Shown piece after piece: positions 25,333-33,017 of a stretch of DNA of 38,614 nt. Where the stretch lies: assembly GCA_030145345.1 (NCBI GenBank), contig JAQYVT010000020.1, positions 1 to 38,614 of the forward strand, written 5' to 3'. The position numbers and the translations under genes were made by a program. The DNA comes from Desulfobacterales bacterium (GTDB lineage: Bacteria; Desulfobacterota; Desulfobacteria; Desulfobacterales; UBA11574). Under the pieces are notes generated by a model. That model searched no databases and was not told the origin of the DNA. It saw only the letters and a program-made list of their open reading frames with translations. Within the stretch, counting starts at the first letter, position 1; each line of letters begins with the position of its first letter.

Positions 25333-26178
25333 TTAGAGGAGGACAAAATAATTTTGTTCGGACCTGATCCGCTCCACAGTGTTTATATCCACATCGAAGG
25401 GCGTTTCCGGCAACACCGGCTCTGGCAACCTATTTAGATAAAAAGGCGTGTCCTCGATTTTCAGATTGTAAGCAATAACCATCAGAATTTCCAGGGTCAG
25501 AACATCTTGAATATTATACGCCAGCAGCGTCTGAAGAGCCTTTTCGTTGGTGTATTTTCGGTAATCATCCCAAAGCAGGACGGCAAAATATCCGTCAATA
25601 CCGGTTAAATCTCCCCGATGGAATCCCAACCGGGTTTCGCAGCCTTTCAGGCCCCCCTTATACCCCAAGCTTGAGAGCACATATCTTAAATCGATATGTG
25701 CTTGACTCAGCTTAATCCCGAAATATCTTTCGATAAAAGGGAGATCGAAACTCTTGCCGTTGTAAGTTACAATGACCTTGTATTTCCGTATATCCTCCGG
25801 GAAGTCATGGAGATTGCGGTCTTTGACATAATAGAAAATCGATTCTCCATCATAAAGCGCGATGGTGGTGATGGTTTCGTAATACCGGCTTAGTCCCGTT
25901 GTCTCGATATCCAGATAAACGGTGGCGTCTCTGAATTCAGGGAAAAACCGCCAGTGGTGGCTGGAGGGGCTTAACTCGAAAAAGTAGTTCGGGTTAATGG
26001 CATCATACTGTTTGTTTGATTCCCGGAGGTGCTCGACCACCGCATTCCGTTTTTTTGGGGATAGACCTGCTGTTCGGTCATCTGTAACGTCATCCCAGCT
26101 TTGAATTCCGGACGCCCACAATCGCTTTTCTGTGTTGATCCCGATGCCGGGGATATGGAGAAATGTGTTTTTAAGCAA
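25333..26178 (-). CDS. RNase H-fold DEDD exonuclease-like protein (YprB-type)
   Basis: A 281-residue protein with an N-terminal helix-hairpin-helix-like segment (HIPGIGINTEKRLWASGI) followed by a 3'-5' exonuclease fold. The first strand is ATVYLDIETTGL (Asp and Glu), then VIVTYNGKSFDLPFIERYF (Asp), then LAYNIQDVLTLEIL (last Asp), which makes a complete DEDD set. The architecture resembles YprB-like and RecB-nuclease-related proteins of unknown substrate. The start is TTG 26176-26178; no ATG or GTG is available between it and the stop upstream. It follows the flavodoxin gene by 8 bases, so it is probably in the same transcript. Confidence 0.85.
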   Translation of the reverse strand: MLKNTFLHIPGIGINTEKRLWASGIQSWDDVTDDRTAGLSPKKRNAVVEHLRESNKQYDAINPNYFFELSPSSHHWRFFPEFRDATVYLDIETTGLSRYYETITTIALYDGESIFYYVKDRNLHDFPEDIRKYKVIVTYNGKSFDLPFIERYFGIKLSQAHIDLRYVLSSLGYKGGLKGCETRLGFHRGDLTGIDGYFAVLLWDDYRKYTNEKALQTLLAYNIQDVLTLEILMVIAYNLKIEDTPFYLNRLPEPVLPETPFDVDINTVERIRSEQNYFVLL

Positions 26179-26186
26179 AGATCCAG

Positions 26187-26669
26187 TTAACCACTTAAAA
26201 TTTTAGCCAATTCTGCAACTCTTCGGCCCAGTTTCATCCCGTTTTCCAGGGTGCCGCTGTCCGGTGATCCCACGCAGGACGTCCCAAAATGTCCGGTGGC
26301 TGACATGGGATCACCGACAATAACCATGCCGTAAATCAACATCGCCTGGATAATGGACATCATGGTGGTCTCCTTACCGCCCGAAGGGTCTGCGGAAGTT
26401 GCAAAGGCGGCCCCAATCTTGCCTTCCATTTTTTTGCGTACACCCACAAATTCGTCGAATATCCTTTTGAGCTGGGCAGCCATTATTCCGAAATAGACGG
26501 GAGATCCGGCGATGACGCCGTCCGAGGCAACAAAATCCTCCTGGGTTACGTCATCGGTATGTTTCAAAACACCCCTAAAGCCCTGGACACTCTCAACGCC
26601 GTTTACAATAGCCTCCGCCAGTTTTTTTGTATTACCGCCTTTTGAAAAATAGAGAACCAGAATCTGCAT
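26187..26669 (-). CDS. Flavodoxin-like / NAD(P)H:quinone oxidoreductase-type flavoprotein
   Basis: A 160-residue flavodoxin fold. ILVLYFSKGGNTKKLAEAI (residues 3-21) is the FMN phosphate loop; GVIAGSPVYFGIMAAQLKRIFDEF is the WrbA/flavodoxin-type second loop, and GAAFATSADPSGG the third. It could be a WrbA-type quinone reductase or an electron-carrying flavodoxin; proximity to the menaquinone operon is suggestive only. An ideal ribosome site (AAGGAGG) precedes the ATG at 26667-26669. Confidence 0.88.
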   Translation of the reverse strand: MQILVLYFSKGGNTKKLAEAIVNGVESVQGFRGVLKHTDDVTQEDFVASDGVIAGSPVYFGIMAAQLKRIFDEFVGVRKKMEGKIGAAFATSADPSGGKETTMMSIIQAMLIYGMVIVGDPMSATGHFGTSCVGSPDSGTLENGMKLGRRVAELAKILSG

Positions 26670-26694
26670 TTAAAACCTCCTTAATTAACGTGCC

Positions 26695-27036
26695 TTAGCA
26701 GGACAAATGGAATCCTGCACAAACATTTTTACCTTCTTTAAAGAGCCGGTTGAAGGTCTTTACCGCTTTGGATGTCTTCTCCTCGATCAATTCAACATCA
26801 TTTTCTTGAAGGAATTCCCTTAACGATCGGGTCGATTTCATCATACCGGGCTGGCCTTTACCCAGCACCAAAACACCGGGTTTGGCCTCAATAATATCTT
26901 TGATATCATTAAGTTCCACCTTATGACCACGATTCCTCCACCAGGTGGAAACCACTTTGCCTTGAATGATTTTAATATCATCGTTGTAGGTGATTCCATT
27001 TACAACGATATTTCCAAAAGAAAACTTTTCGATCAT
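26695..27036 (-). CDS. Mth938-domain (DUF498) protein
   Basis: A 113-residue protein of the Mth938/DUF498 fold. IEKFSFGNIVVNGITYNDDI begins the domain, then VVSTWWRNRGHKVELNDI, and GVLVLGKGQPGMM is the conserved glycine-rich turn. I start at ATG 27034-27036, the usual N-terminus of the family; a frame extending to 27171 would overlap the thioesterase gene and add unrelated sequence. Function is unknown for most members, though some take part in respiratory-complex assembly. The C-terminus ends with an unusual VCAGFHLSC bearing two Cys. It precedes the flavodoxin-like gene by 25 bases. Confidence 0.85.
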   Translation of the reverse strand: MIEKFSFGNIVVNGITYNDDIKIIQGKVVSTWWRNRGHKVELNDIKDIIEAKPGVLVLGKGQPGMMKSTRSLREFLQENDVELIEEKTSKAVKTFNRLFKEGKNVCAGFHLSC

Positions 27037-27088
27037 CACCCAAGCCTTACCCCCTGCTGGGTGCCTGAATGAAACGTTCTGTTCAGGC

Positions 27089-27589
27089 TCAATCCAACTG
27101 CGGGGAGGTTTGAAACGGCTTCTCGTCGTCGTATACTTTCCAGTACGGTTTCTCAGCTTCCCATTTGTCAAGAATTTCCTGGGGAGGGCGAACGACGATG
27201 GCTTTGCATTCGGCGGTTATCGTTCCGTCTGGAAGACGGATCTCTCCGGCAACCTGTGCCCGGCTTGAACTCTGTTTAATCACCCAGCCGACCGCCGTTA
27301 ATGGGGTGTTGGTTGGGGTGGGACGGCGAAACGTGACTTCCAGTTTGAGGGCAACCATCAAAGCATCTTTGCCTGATTTCAACATGACCGCACGGCCGGA
27401 TGTCTCGTCCAATATTGCCGAAACGATTCCCCCGTGCACAACGCCCGGATAACCGTTGAAATGATCAGGGACCGTCACCGTCGAACGTATTTCCTGGACC
27501 TGGTGATCTTCGTACCATCTCATCTTTAATGAAACATCATTCTCGAGTCCGCAGAGAAAACACCCGCGTGAGTTTTTCTGTTTTTGCAT
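27089..27589 (-). CDS. PaaI-type hotdog thioesterase
   Basis: A 166-residue hotdog-fold protein. GYPGVVHGGIVSAILDETSGRA is the PaaI signature (HGG and the Asp/Glu that follow). The N-terminal CFLCGLEN pair of Cys is shared by a subgroup of these thioesterases. It would hydrolyse acyl-CoA; substrate unknown. The ATG at 27587-27589 with GAGGTG nine bases upstream is preferred to an upstream start at 27640. It is the first gene of a probable minus-strand unit with Mth938, flavodoxin-like and exonuclease genes. Confidence 0.87.
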   Translation of the reverse strand: MQKQKNSRGCFLCGLENDVSLKMRWYEDHQVQEIRSTVTVPDHFNGYPGVVHGGIVSAILDETSGRAVMLKSGKDALMVALKLEVTFRRPTPTNTPLTAVGWVIKQSSSRAQVAGEIRLPDGTITAECKAIVVRPPQEILDKWEAEKPYWKVYDDEKPFQTSPQLD

Positions 27590-27685
27590 CTGTTGATTCA
27601 CCTCGAATGATTTATACTCATATATCCAGCAAAGGGTCAAGCCCGTCCTTGACCCGTGTTTGAGAAAATATTATAGTATCGTGGA

Positions 27686-27701
27686 TACGCAAGATTGCGT
27701 A
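27686..27701. repeat. Short inverted repeat beside the palindromic element
   Basis: TACGCAA-GA-TTGCGTA is a perfect 7-bp inverted repeat immediately left of the larger nested element. It could be a regulator operator for the divergent genes or part of the neighbouring element. Confidence 0.4.
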
Positions 27702-27709
27702 GAATAAAG

Positions 27710-27923
27710 GTACGTGTTCAGGGGGTGCGCTCCCCCGCTTCACTTCGGTGTCTACGTGTCTGGTCTTTTCAATGACTTAGCAGCGGGGGCATTCCTGCCC
27801 CCTCCGCGTTCTCCCGCAAAAAGCATGCGGGAGCCGCGGTCTCCCCCACTGCTAAGTCGTTGAAATAACGGAGCCACTCCGCCAATATCGTTACACGGGG
27901 AAGCGCACCCCCTGAACACGTAC
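27710..27923. repeat. 214-bp nested palindromic (fold-back) element
   Basis: The ends (27710-27730 and 27903-27923) are perfect 21-bp inverted repeats, extended by a C/G run with one extra base. A second pair inside, 27768-27783 and 27849-27864, matches at 15 of 16. Further local hairpins are GGGGGC/GCCCCC (27785-27790, 27797-27802) and CTCCCGC/GCGGGAG (27811-27817, 27827-27833). As RNA or single-stranded DNA it would fold into a multi-branched hairpin. Short frames inside it are by-products of symmetry. It fills most of the gap before the sigma-54 activator (27590-27946), where no gene is seen. Probably a MITE-like element; a structured RNA is possible. Confidence 0.75.
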
Positions 27924-27946
27924 GAATAAAGCATCCGATTTTTACC

Positions 27947-29689
27947 ATGGACAAAAACATTACATACGAGCAGATTTTTCACGCAACCAGCAACGGTGTC
28001 GTCATCACCGATGCATCCGGTAAAATCGTCTATATCAATCAGCGTGCTGAAAAAATTCTCGACCTACGCGCAAAAAAGCACGCCGGAACTTATATTTCAA
28101 AGCTTCTGCCGTTAACCGGTCCCCAGGTTATGGCGTGTCTGAGAACCGGCAAGTCTAGGTTGGGCCATCACATCATCGGAAAGAAAGTCGATCTGGTGCT
28201 CAATATTACCTTGATTCGTTCACGTAAGCAAATCAAGGGTGCGGTGTGCAATTTTCAGGAATTGAAGCAATTTGAAAGTGCGGCTAAAAAACTGGAATCT
28301 TACCGGTGTCTGAATCGTCAGTTAGAAACCATTTTTAAGGCGTCTTCCGACGGAATTTGGGTCTGCAATGGTAAAGGCAAAGTTATCGATATCAATGAGG
28401 CCTCGGAGAAACTCAATGGAATTCAGGCGCAGCAGATCATCGGCAAGAACATATCCGATCTTGTAAACGGCGGTCTCTTTGATCGTTCGGTCACCCTGGA
28501 GGTCTTGGAAACCAAACGCCAGGTCAGTGTGCTCCAGCATATGAAACGGACCCATAAAATTATATTGGCCACCGGTACACCTGTTTTTGATGAAAAGGGG
28601 GATGTTTTTTTAGTGGTGGTCAATGAACGGGATATGACTCAATTGAATGCCATCCAGGATCAGCTGGAACAGTCCCGTATGGTCACGGAAAAAATCAAGG
28701 ACGAATTGGCCGAACTTAGCGTATTGGAATTGAAAGATCAGGAGATCATCGCGGATGATGAGAATATGCGACAGGTACTTCACCTTACCCTCAAACTTGC
28801 CCACATAGGAGCTTCGGATATTTTGATTCTTGGAGAATCCGGAACCGGCAAGGGGCTTTTGGCCAAATTCATTCATAAAAACAGCAACCGCGGCAAGAAG
28901 CCCTTTATTCAGATCAACTGTGCGGCCTTGCCGGAAAATCTTCTGGAAGCCGAACTCTTTGGTTACGAGAAAGGTGCTTTTACCGGGGCCCGGCAAGAGG
29001 GTAAAGCCGGTCTTTTCGAACTGGCCCAAGACGGAACGCTGTTTTTGGATGAGATCGGTGACCTGCCACATTCCCTCCAGGCAAAACTGCTGAAATACCT
29101 GGATGATCATGAGGTCATGCGCCTGGGAGGACTCAAACCCAAAAAAATCGACTGTACGATTATTGCCGCAACGAATCGAGATCTGGAGACTCGGGTACAA
29201 CAGAAACGGTTTCGACAGGATCTGTTCTACCGGCTAAATACCTTTACCATAAGGATTCCGCCACTTCGGGAAAGGCCGGATGATATTTTCGAGCTTGTCC
29301 ACTTCTACATGAAAAAATACGGGAAAGAATATGGATTAAACCGCCGAATTTCTCCGGATGCCTTGAAAATGCTGCAGGCGTTCCCCTTTCCCGGCAATGT
29401 GCGTGAATTGAAAAACATCCTTAAAAAGGCGGTGGTCATGAGTGAACGCGAATCCGTTGATGAGATAATCCATCAAAGCCTGTCGGCCGATGCCGGCCAA
29501 TACATTGCCTCATCTGTTCAACCCCATCAGGGAAGGGGGCTGACCCACCGGATCTTTGATTTAGAGAAGGAAATTTTACAAAATGCCATGACATGCTGCA
29601 GGTCGACCCGAGAAATGGCGCGTTACTTAAAGATCAGTCAGCCGACCGTTGTACGTAAACTGAAAAAGCATCGACTTTATCGGGAATAG
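27947..29689 (+). CDS. Sigma-54-dependent transcriptional activator with two PAS domains
   Basis: A 580-residue enhancer-binding protein. PAS domains lie at about 4-110 (IFHATSNGVVITDASGKIVYIN) and 125-235 (IFKASSDGIWVCNGKGKVIDIN). The AAA+ domain follows: Walker A GESGTGKG (296-303), the sigma-54-contacting loop GAFTGA (343-348), Walker B LFLDEIG (D368, E369) and the arginine region FRQDLFYRLN. The C-terminal HTH (about 545-578, TREMARYLKISQPTVVRKLK) resembles TyrR/PrdR-type regulators. There is no receiver domain, so a small ligand bound by a PAS or by partners is the likely signal. It is followed by a terminator, a palindrome and a sigma-54 promoter, so its target is very probably the next operon. 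Confidence 0.95.
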   Translation: MDKNITYEQIFHATSNGVVITDASGKIVYINQRAEKILDLRAKKHAGTYISKLLPLTGPQVMACLRTGKSRLGHHIIGKKVDLVLNITLIRSRKQIKGAVCNFQELKQFESAAKKLESYRCLNRQLETIFKASSDGIWVCNGKGKVIDINEASEKLNGIQAQQIIGKNISDLVNGGLFDRSVTLEVLETKRQVSVLQHMKRTHKIILATGTPVFDEKGDVFLVVVNERDMTQLNAIQDQLEQSRMVTEKIKDELAELSVLELKDQEIIADDENMRQVLHLTLKLAHIGASDILILGESGTGKGLLAKFIHKNSNRGKKPFIQINCAALPENLLEAELFGYEKGAFTGARQEGKAGLFELAQDGTLFLDEIGDLPHSLQAKLLKYLDDHEVMRLGGLKPKKIDCTIIAATNRDLETRVQQKRFRQDLFYRLNTFTIRIPPLRERPDDIFELVHFYMKKYGKEYGLNRRISPDALKMLQAFPFPGNVRELKNILKKAVVMSERESVDEIIHQSLSADAGQYIASSVQPHQGRGLTHRIFDLEKEILQNAMTCCRSTREMARYLKISQPTVVRKLKKHRLYRE

Positions 29690-29779
29690 ATGCAATAGTG
29701 AATCGCAATGCTTTTTAACCTATTGATAAAAATTAAAATATAGTGTCTTTCTTGTCGATGCATTATTGAATCGCACCTT

Positions 29780-29805
29780 AAGCCCTGCTTTTGGGGCTTT
29801 TTTTT
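29780..29805 (+). terminator. Intrinsic terminator of the sigma-54 activator gene
   Basis: AAGCCC (29780-29785) and GGGCTT (29794-29799) form a 6-bp stem with an 8-nt loop, followed directly by a T-run to 29805. It lies about 90 bases after the activator stop and before the sigma-54 promoter, so it separates the two units. Confidence 0.8.
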
Positions 29806-29814
29806 CGTTTTTTT

Positions 29815-29832
29815 TGATTCATATATGAATCA
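29815..29832. promoter_or_regulatory. 18-bp palindrome, candidate enhancer for the sigma-54 activator
   Basis: TGATTCATATATGAATCA is perfectly palindromic and lies 78 bp upstream of the -24 element, a common distance for sigma-54 enhancer sites. Related half-sites (TGAATCGCA) occur at 29699-29707 and 29767-29775 near the end of the regulator gene. Binding by the neighbouring regulator is an inference. Confidence 0.55.
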
Positions 29833-29909
29833 ATCCGCTCAAATCCATGCTTTCCAACAAAATTCATAACCCTCTGTAATAACATCTATTGTATCCACTA
29901 AAACGAATT

Positions 29910-29926
29910 TTGGCACGATTGTTGCT
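29910..29926 (+). promoter_or_regulatory. Sigma-54 (-24/-12) promoter
   Basis: TTGGCACGATTGTTGCT matches the TTGGCACG-N4-TTGCT consensus at every defined position. Expected transcription start is about 29938, about 50 bases before the aminotransferase ATG, leaving room for the AAGGAG ribosome site. With the adjacent activator this is the best-supported promoter in the window. Confidence 0.9.
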
Positions 29927-29987
29927 GAATTGATGATGAAATCGTATTTCGACGTAACCCACTTCACCTCTACGCAAGGAGTTTCCG

Positions 29988-31295
29988 ATGAACCACGCAA
30001 CAAATAATACACTTAAAGAATTGCGAGACAAATACATACCCCCCGGGCATGGAAGCCTGACTTCCACTTATGTGGCATCAGCCAAAGGCGCACTGGTCCG
30101 GGATGTGGAGGGCCGGGAGTTCATCGACTTCACCAGCGGAATCGGCGTGATGAATGTCGGGCATTCCCATCCCAAAGTGGTCGCGGCCATCAAAGATCAG
30201 GCAGAGAAGTTCACGCACACGTGCTTCATGGTACTCCCCTATGAGCCGGTTGTGGCTCTGGCCGAGAAGCTGTGTGCTGCAACCCCGGGTGATTTTCCGA
30301 AAACAGCTCTTTTCATAAACAGCGGGGCCGAGGCCGTTGAAAATGCAGTCAAAATTGCCCGGTACTATACCCAAAGACCCGCGGTCATCGCTTTTGAAAA
30401 CGGTTATCACGGGCGCACCCTCTTGACCATGAGCCTTACCAGCAAGGTCAAGCCTTACAAGTTCGGCTTCGGTCCTTTTGCGCCGGAAGTCTATCGGATG
30501 CCGTTTGCTTACTGTTATCGCTGTCCCTTCGGTCTCGAGTATCCGGGCTGCGATATCGCCTGTGCGGATCATCTGAAAGAATTCTTCATCAGCCATGTGG
30601 CCGCAGAAAAAGTTGCCGCGGTTATTGCAGAGCCCATTACAGGTGAAGGCGGTTTTATAACGCCACCGCCGGAATATTTCCCCAAACTGATCAAAATATG
30701 CCGTGACAACGGGATTCTGTTTATCAGTGACGAAATTCAAACCGGTATGGGGCGTACCGGCAGGATGTTCGCCATGGAGCATTGGAACGAGGCGCCGGAT
30801 CTGATGACCGTTGCCAAAAGCCTCGCCGCAGGGATGCCCCTGAGTGCGGTGGTGGGGAGAAAAGAAATAATGGCGGCGGTGCACCCGTTTGGCTTGGGTG
30901 GCACCTATGGCGGGAATCCGGTTGCCTGCCGTGCGGGTCTTGCCGTAATGGAAATCTTTGAAGAGGAAAATCTGGTTCAAACTGCTGAAGTTCTGGGGAA
31001 GAAGTTAAGGACCCGTTTTGATGCCTTTCAAAAGGAATATGAGCTCGTTGGGGACGTTCGTGGAATGGGTCCCATGCTGGCTTTGGAACTGGTTAAAGAC
31101 CGGGAGACCAAAGCGCCCGCCACCGATGCGGCCAAGGCGCTGGTAAAATTTTGTTATGACAACGGACTGATTATACTGTCCTGCGGCAACTATGGAAACG
31201 TTATTCGAACCTTGATGCCCCTGGTCATAACAGACGAACTGCTGGATAAAGGTCTGACCATAATAGAAGAAGGGCTCAGGTCCCTTTCGAAATGA
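29988..31295 (+). CDS. Class III PLP aminotransferase (4-aminobutyrate aminotransferase-like)
   Basis: A 435-residue fold type I aminotransferase. Key parts are FTSGIGVMNVGHSHPKV, INSGAEAVENAVKIAR (PLP phosphate contacts), AFENGYHGRTLLTMSLT, AVIAEPITGEGGF, FISDEIQTGMGRTG (Asp to the pyridine N) and the Schiff-base Lys277 in VAKSLAAGMP. It resembles GabT and related omega-amino-acid transaminases that release an aldehyde. Insertion YCYRCPFGLEYPGCDIAC has four Cys, an uncommon but known feature of some members. It is the first gene after the sigma-54 promoter and is followed by a small gene, an ABC amino-acid importer and an aldehyde oxidoreductase. Substrate cannot be told from sequence. Confidence 0.93.
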   Translation: MNHATNNTLKELRDKYIPPGHGSLTSTYVASAKGALVRDVEGREFIDFTSGIGVMNVGHSHPKVVAAIKDQAEKFTHTCFMVLPYEPVVALAEKLCAATPGDFPKTALFINSGAEAVENAVKIARYYTQRPAVIAFENGYHGRTLLTMSLTSKVKPYKFGFGPFAPEVYRMPFAYCYRCPFGLEYPGCDIACADHLKEFFISHVAAEKVAAVIAEPITGEGGFITPPPEYFPKLIKICRDNGILFISDEIQTGMGRTGRMFAMEHWNEAPDLMTVAKSLAAGMPLSAVVGRKEIMAAVHPFGLGGTYGGNPVACRAGLAVMEIFEEENLVQTAEVLGKKLRTRFDAFQKEYELVGDVRGMGPMLALELVKDRETKAPATDAAKALVKFCYDNGLIILSCGNYGNVIRTLMPLVITDELLDKGLTIIEEGLRSLSK

Positions 31296-31296
31296 T

Positions 31297-31617
31297 ATGA
31301 ACGTACGGCGCAAACTCAATTCACCTGTGTTCGAGAAGATCAAACGGACGCTCGATCCTGCCTACAGTTACGTGATTTTTGAAAAGTCCAGCGGATCGAG
31401 CGATGAAAATGAGTTTCAAGAAGTTTTTGATGTCATCTCACGTTTGAAACTGGGAATTTTTGAATGGACGATTCATCACGACAAGACCAAAGGCGTGGCC
31501 ATACTGGTGGTAAAAGTCGATCCTGGCCGGACAGATAAGATTTTGGAAGAATTTCTTAATATGGGAATGCCAAAGGATATTACCTTTTATTCCTTTGGCA
31601 GTCGCATTGAGGTTTGA
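31297..31617 (+). CDS. Unknown 106-aa protein within the aminotransferase operon
   Basis: I do not recognise a family. The product has no signal peptide, membrane segment or Cys. It shows an alternating pattern, with SYVIFEK, IFEWTIHHD, VAILVVKVD and ITFYSFGSRIEV strands and two helices, compatible with a small ferredoxin-like alpha-beta fold that could bind ligand as an ACT-like domain does. The ATG follows the aminotransferase stop by one base with no ribosome site of its own, so it is coupled to that gene. The importer follows after 53 bp. A regulatory or accessory role for the aminotransferase or importer is a guess. Confidence 0.75.
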   Translation: MNVRRKLNSPVFEKIKRTLDPAYSYVIFEKSSGSSDENEFQEVFDVISRLKLGIFEWTIHHDKTKGVAILVVKVDPGRTDKILEEFLNMGMPKDITFYSFGSRIEV

Positions 31618-31670
31618 ATGTTTGAAATTGAAAAAACCTTAACTTTCAAAACCAAAGGAGGAAGTAAAAA

Positions 31671-32930
31671 ATGAAAACCAACTTTAAATTCTGGGGAAAG
31701 CTGATCGCCATTTTTGCAATCATCACTTTTCTTGCCGTCCTACCGCAATCACCTTCAGTATGGGCGACGGACAATGTGGTTAAAGTGGGCAATATCATAC
31801 CGCTGTCCGGACCTTCGGCATCGGTGGGCCAGCAGGGTAAAAACGCCCGTGAAATGGCGGTCGAAGAGATCAATGCTGCCGGTGGCATTAAGTCTTTAGG
31901 AGGGGCCAAGCTGGAAATGGTTTACGCCGACTCTGAATCCAAACCGGAAAAGGGTGTTGCCGAGGCCGAACGTTTTATTAATACTGAAAAGGTCAATGTG
32001 TTAACCGGCTGCTGGAACTCCGCAGTGAGTTATCCGACGTCTGCAGTGGCCGAGCGTTACGGAATTCCGTTCATCGTTCCGGTGTCTGTCGCCGACAAAA
32101 TCACCGAACAGGGTTTCAAGAATGTATTCAGAATTGCCGCCAAAGACAGTTGGTGGACGCGTGACCAGTTTGCCTTTCTCAAAGACATGGAAAAAGAATT
32201 TAATACCAAGGTGGAAAAACTGGCCTTTGTATATGAAAACGGTGACTGGGGTAAAGGTTTTGCCGGACAATGGAAGGCGCTGGCTGAAAAAGGGGGTTAC
32301 AAAGTCGTTCTGGATGAACCCTATCCGTCTACATCCACAGACCTGAGTCCGGTAGTTCAAAAGATTAAACGCGCCCGCCCCGATGTGTTGATGCTGGTCT
32401 CCAATGCGGCGGACGCAATTTTGCTGACCAATACCCTGGCCGAGTATAAAGTTAAATTAAAAGCGATCATCGCCAGCGGGGGTGGACATGCTGACCCGTC
32501 TTTTTTGAAGGCAGCAGGGAAGAACGGACAGTATCTCTTTGATATCGTTGAATGGGAGACCGACGTCAACAAACCCGGTGCCAAGGAGGCCAATGCCAAG
32601 TATAATGCCAAGTATGGATCCAACCTTACCGGCGAAGCTGTCGATGCTTACCTGGCCATGTATGTCCTCAAAGACGCTTTGGAGCGGGCGGGGTCCTTGG
32701 ATCCGGCTAAAATTCGCCAGGCACTGGCGACCACAAATTTGACGGGGGGGCCTGGCATGATCGTCGGCTACGATGCGGTTGAATTCGACGAGACCGGCCA
32801 GAACAAGCACGCTGCATTGGTGATGGTTCAGATCAACGATCTGGGCAAGGGTTTGGAACGAATCACCGTATGGCCAAAAAGTGCCCGTCGCGGCGGTTAT
32901 AAGCCTATATTTCCCATGCCGAAAAAGTAA
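31671..32930 (+). CDS. Branched-chain-amino-acid-type ABC transporter substrate-binding protein
   Basis: A 419-residue periplasmic binding protein of the LivJ/Peripla_BP_6 family. The signal peptide covers residues 1-32 (ending SPSVWA). The mature part starts with NVVKVGNIIPLSGPSASVGQ and has the family features MAVEEINAAGGI, LTGCWNSAVSYPTSAVAERYG and IASGGGHADPSFLKAAG. The ideal ribosome site AAGGAGG precedes the ATG. The ligand could be a branched, aromatic or other amino acid or an amide; this family is broad. A stem-loop follows the gene. Confidence 0.93.
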   Translation: MKTNFKFWGKLIAIFAIITFLAVLPQSPSVWATDNVVKVGNIIPLSGPSASVGQQGKNAREMAVEEINAAGGIKSLGGAKLEMVYADSESKPEKGVAEAERFINTEKVNVLTGCWNSAVSYPTSAVAERYGIPFIVPVSVADKITEQGFKNVFRIAAKDSWWTRDQFAFLKDMEKEFNTKVEKLAFVYENGDWGKGFAGQWKALAEKGGYKVVLDEPYPSTSTDLSPVVQKIKRARPDVLMLVSNAADAILLTNTLAEYKVKLKAIIASGGGHADPSFLKAAGKNGQYLFDIVEWETDVNKPGAKEANAKYNAKYGSNLTGEAVDAYLAMYVLKDALERAGSLDPAKIRQALATTNLTGGPGMIVGYDAVEFDETGQNKHAALVMVQINDLGKGLERITVWPKSARRGGYKPIFPMPKK

Positions 32931-32952
32931 CCGACAACGCGTCTTTTAAACC

Positions 32953-32981
32953 GGGAGCGTCGCTCACAAGACGACGCTCCC
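32953..32981 (+). other. Intercistronic hairpin after the binding-protein gene
   Basis: GGGAGCGTCG (32953-32962) and CGACGCTCCC (32972-32981) form a perfect 10-bp stem with a 9-nt loop. Such hairpins between the binding protein and the permease genes often stabilise the upstream mRNA or cause partial termination, so that the binding protein is made in excess. There is a T-run at 32994-33000. Confidence 0.7.
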
Positions 32982-33017
32982 CCATAATCGTTCCTTTTTT
33001 CTTAGTGAGTTTATGAG

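Noticed and set aside
27752-27982. Minus-strand short frames inside the palindromic element
   Set aside because: They are produced by the symmetric, GC-rich repeat and lack ribosome sites and family features.
30078-30980. Long minus-strand frame (300 codons) opposite the aminotransferase
   Set aside because: It mirrors the codon structure of a clearly real gene, has no motifs and no ribosome site.
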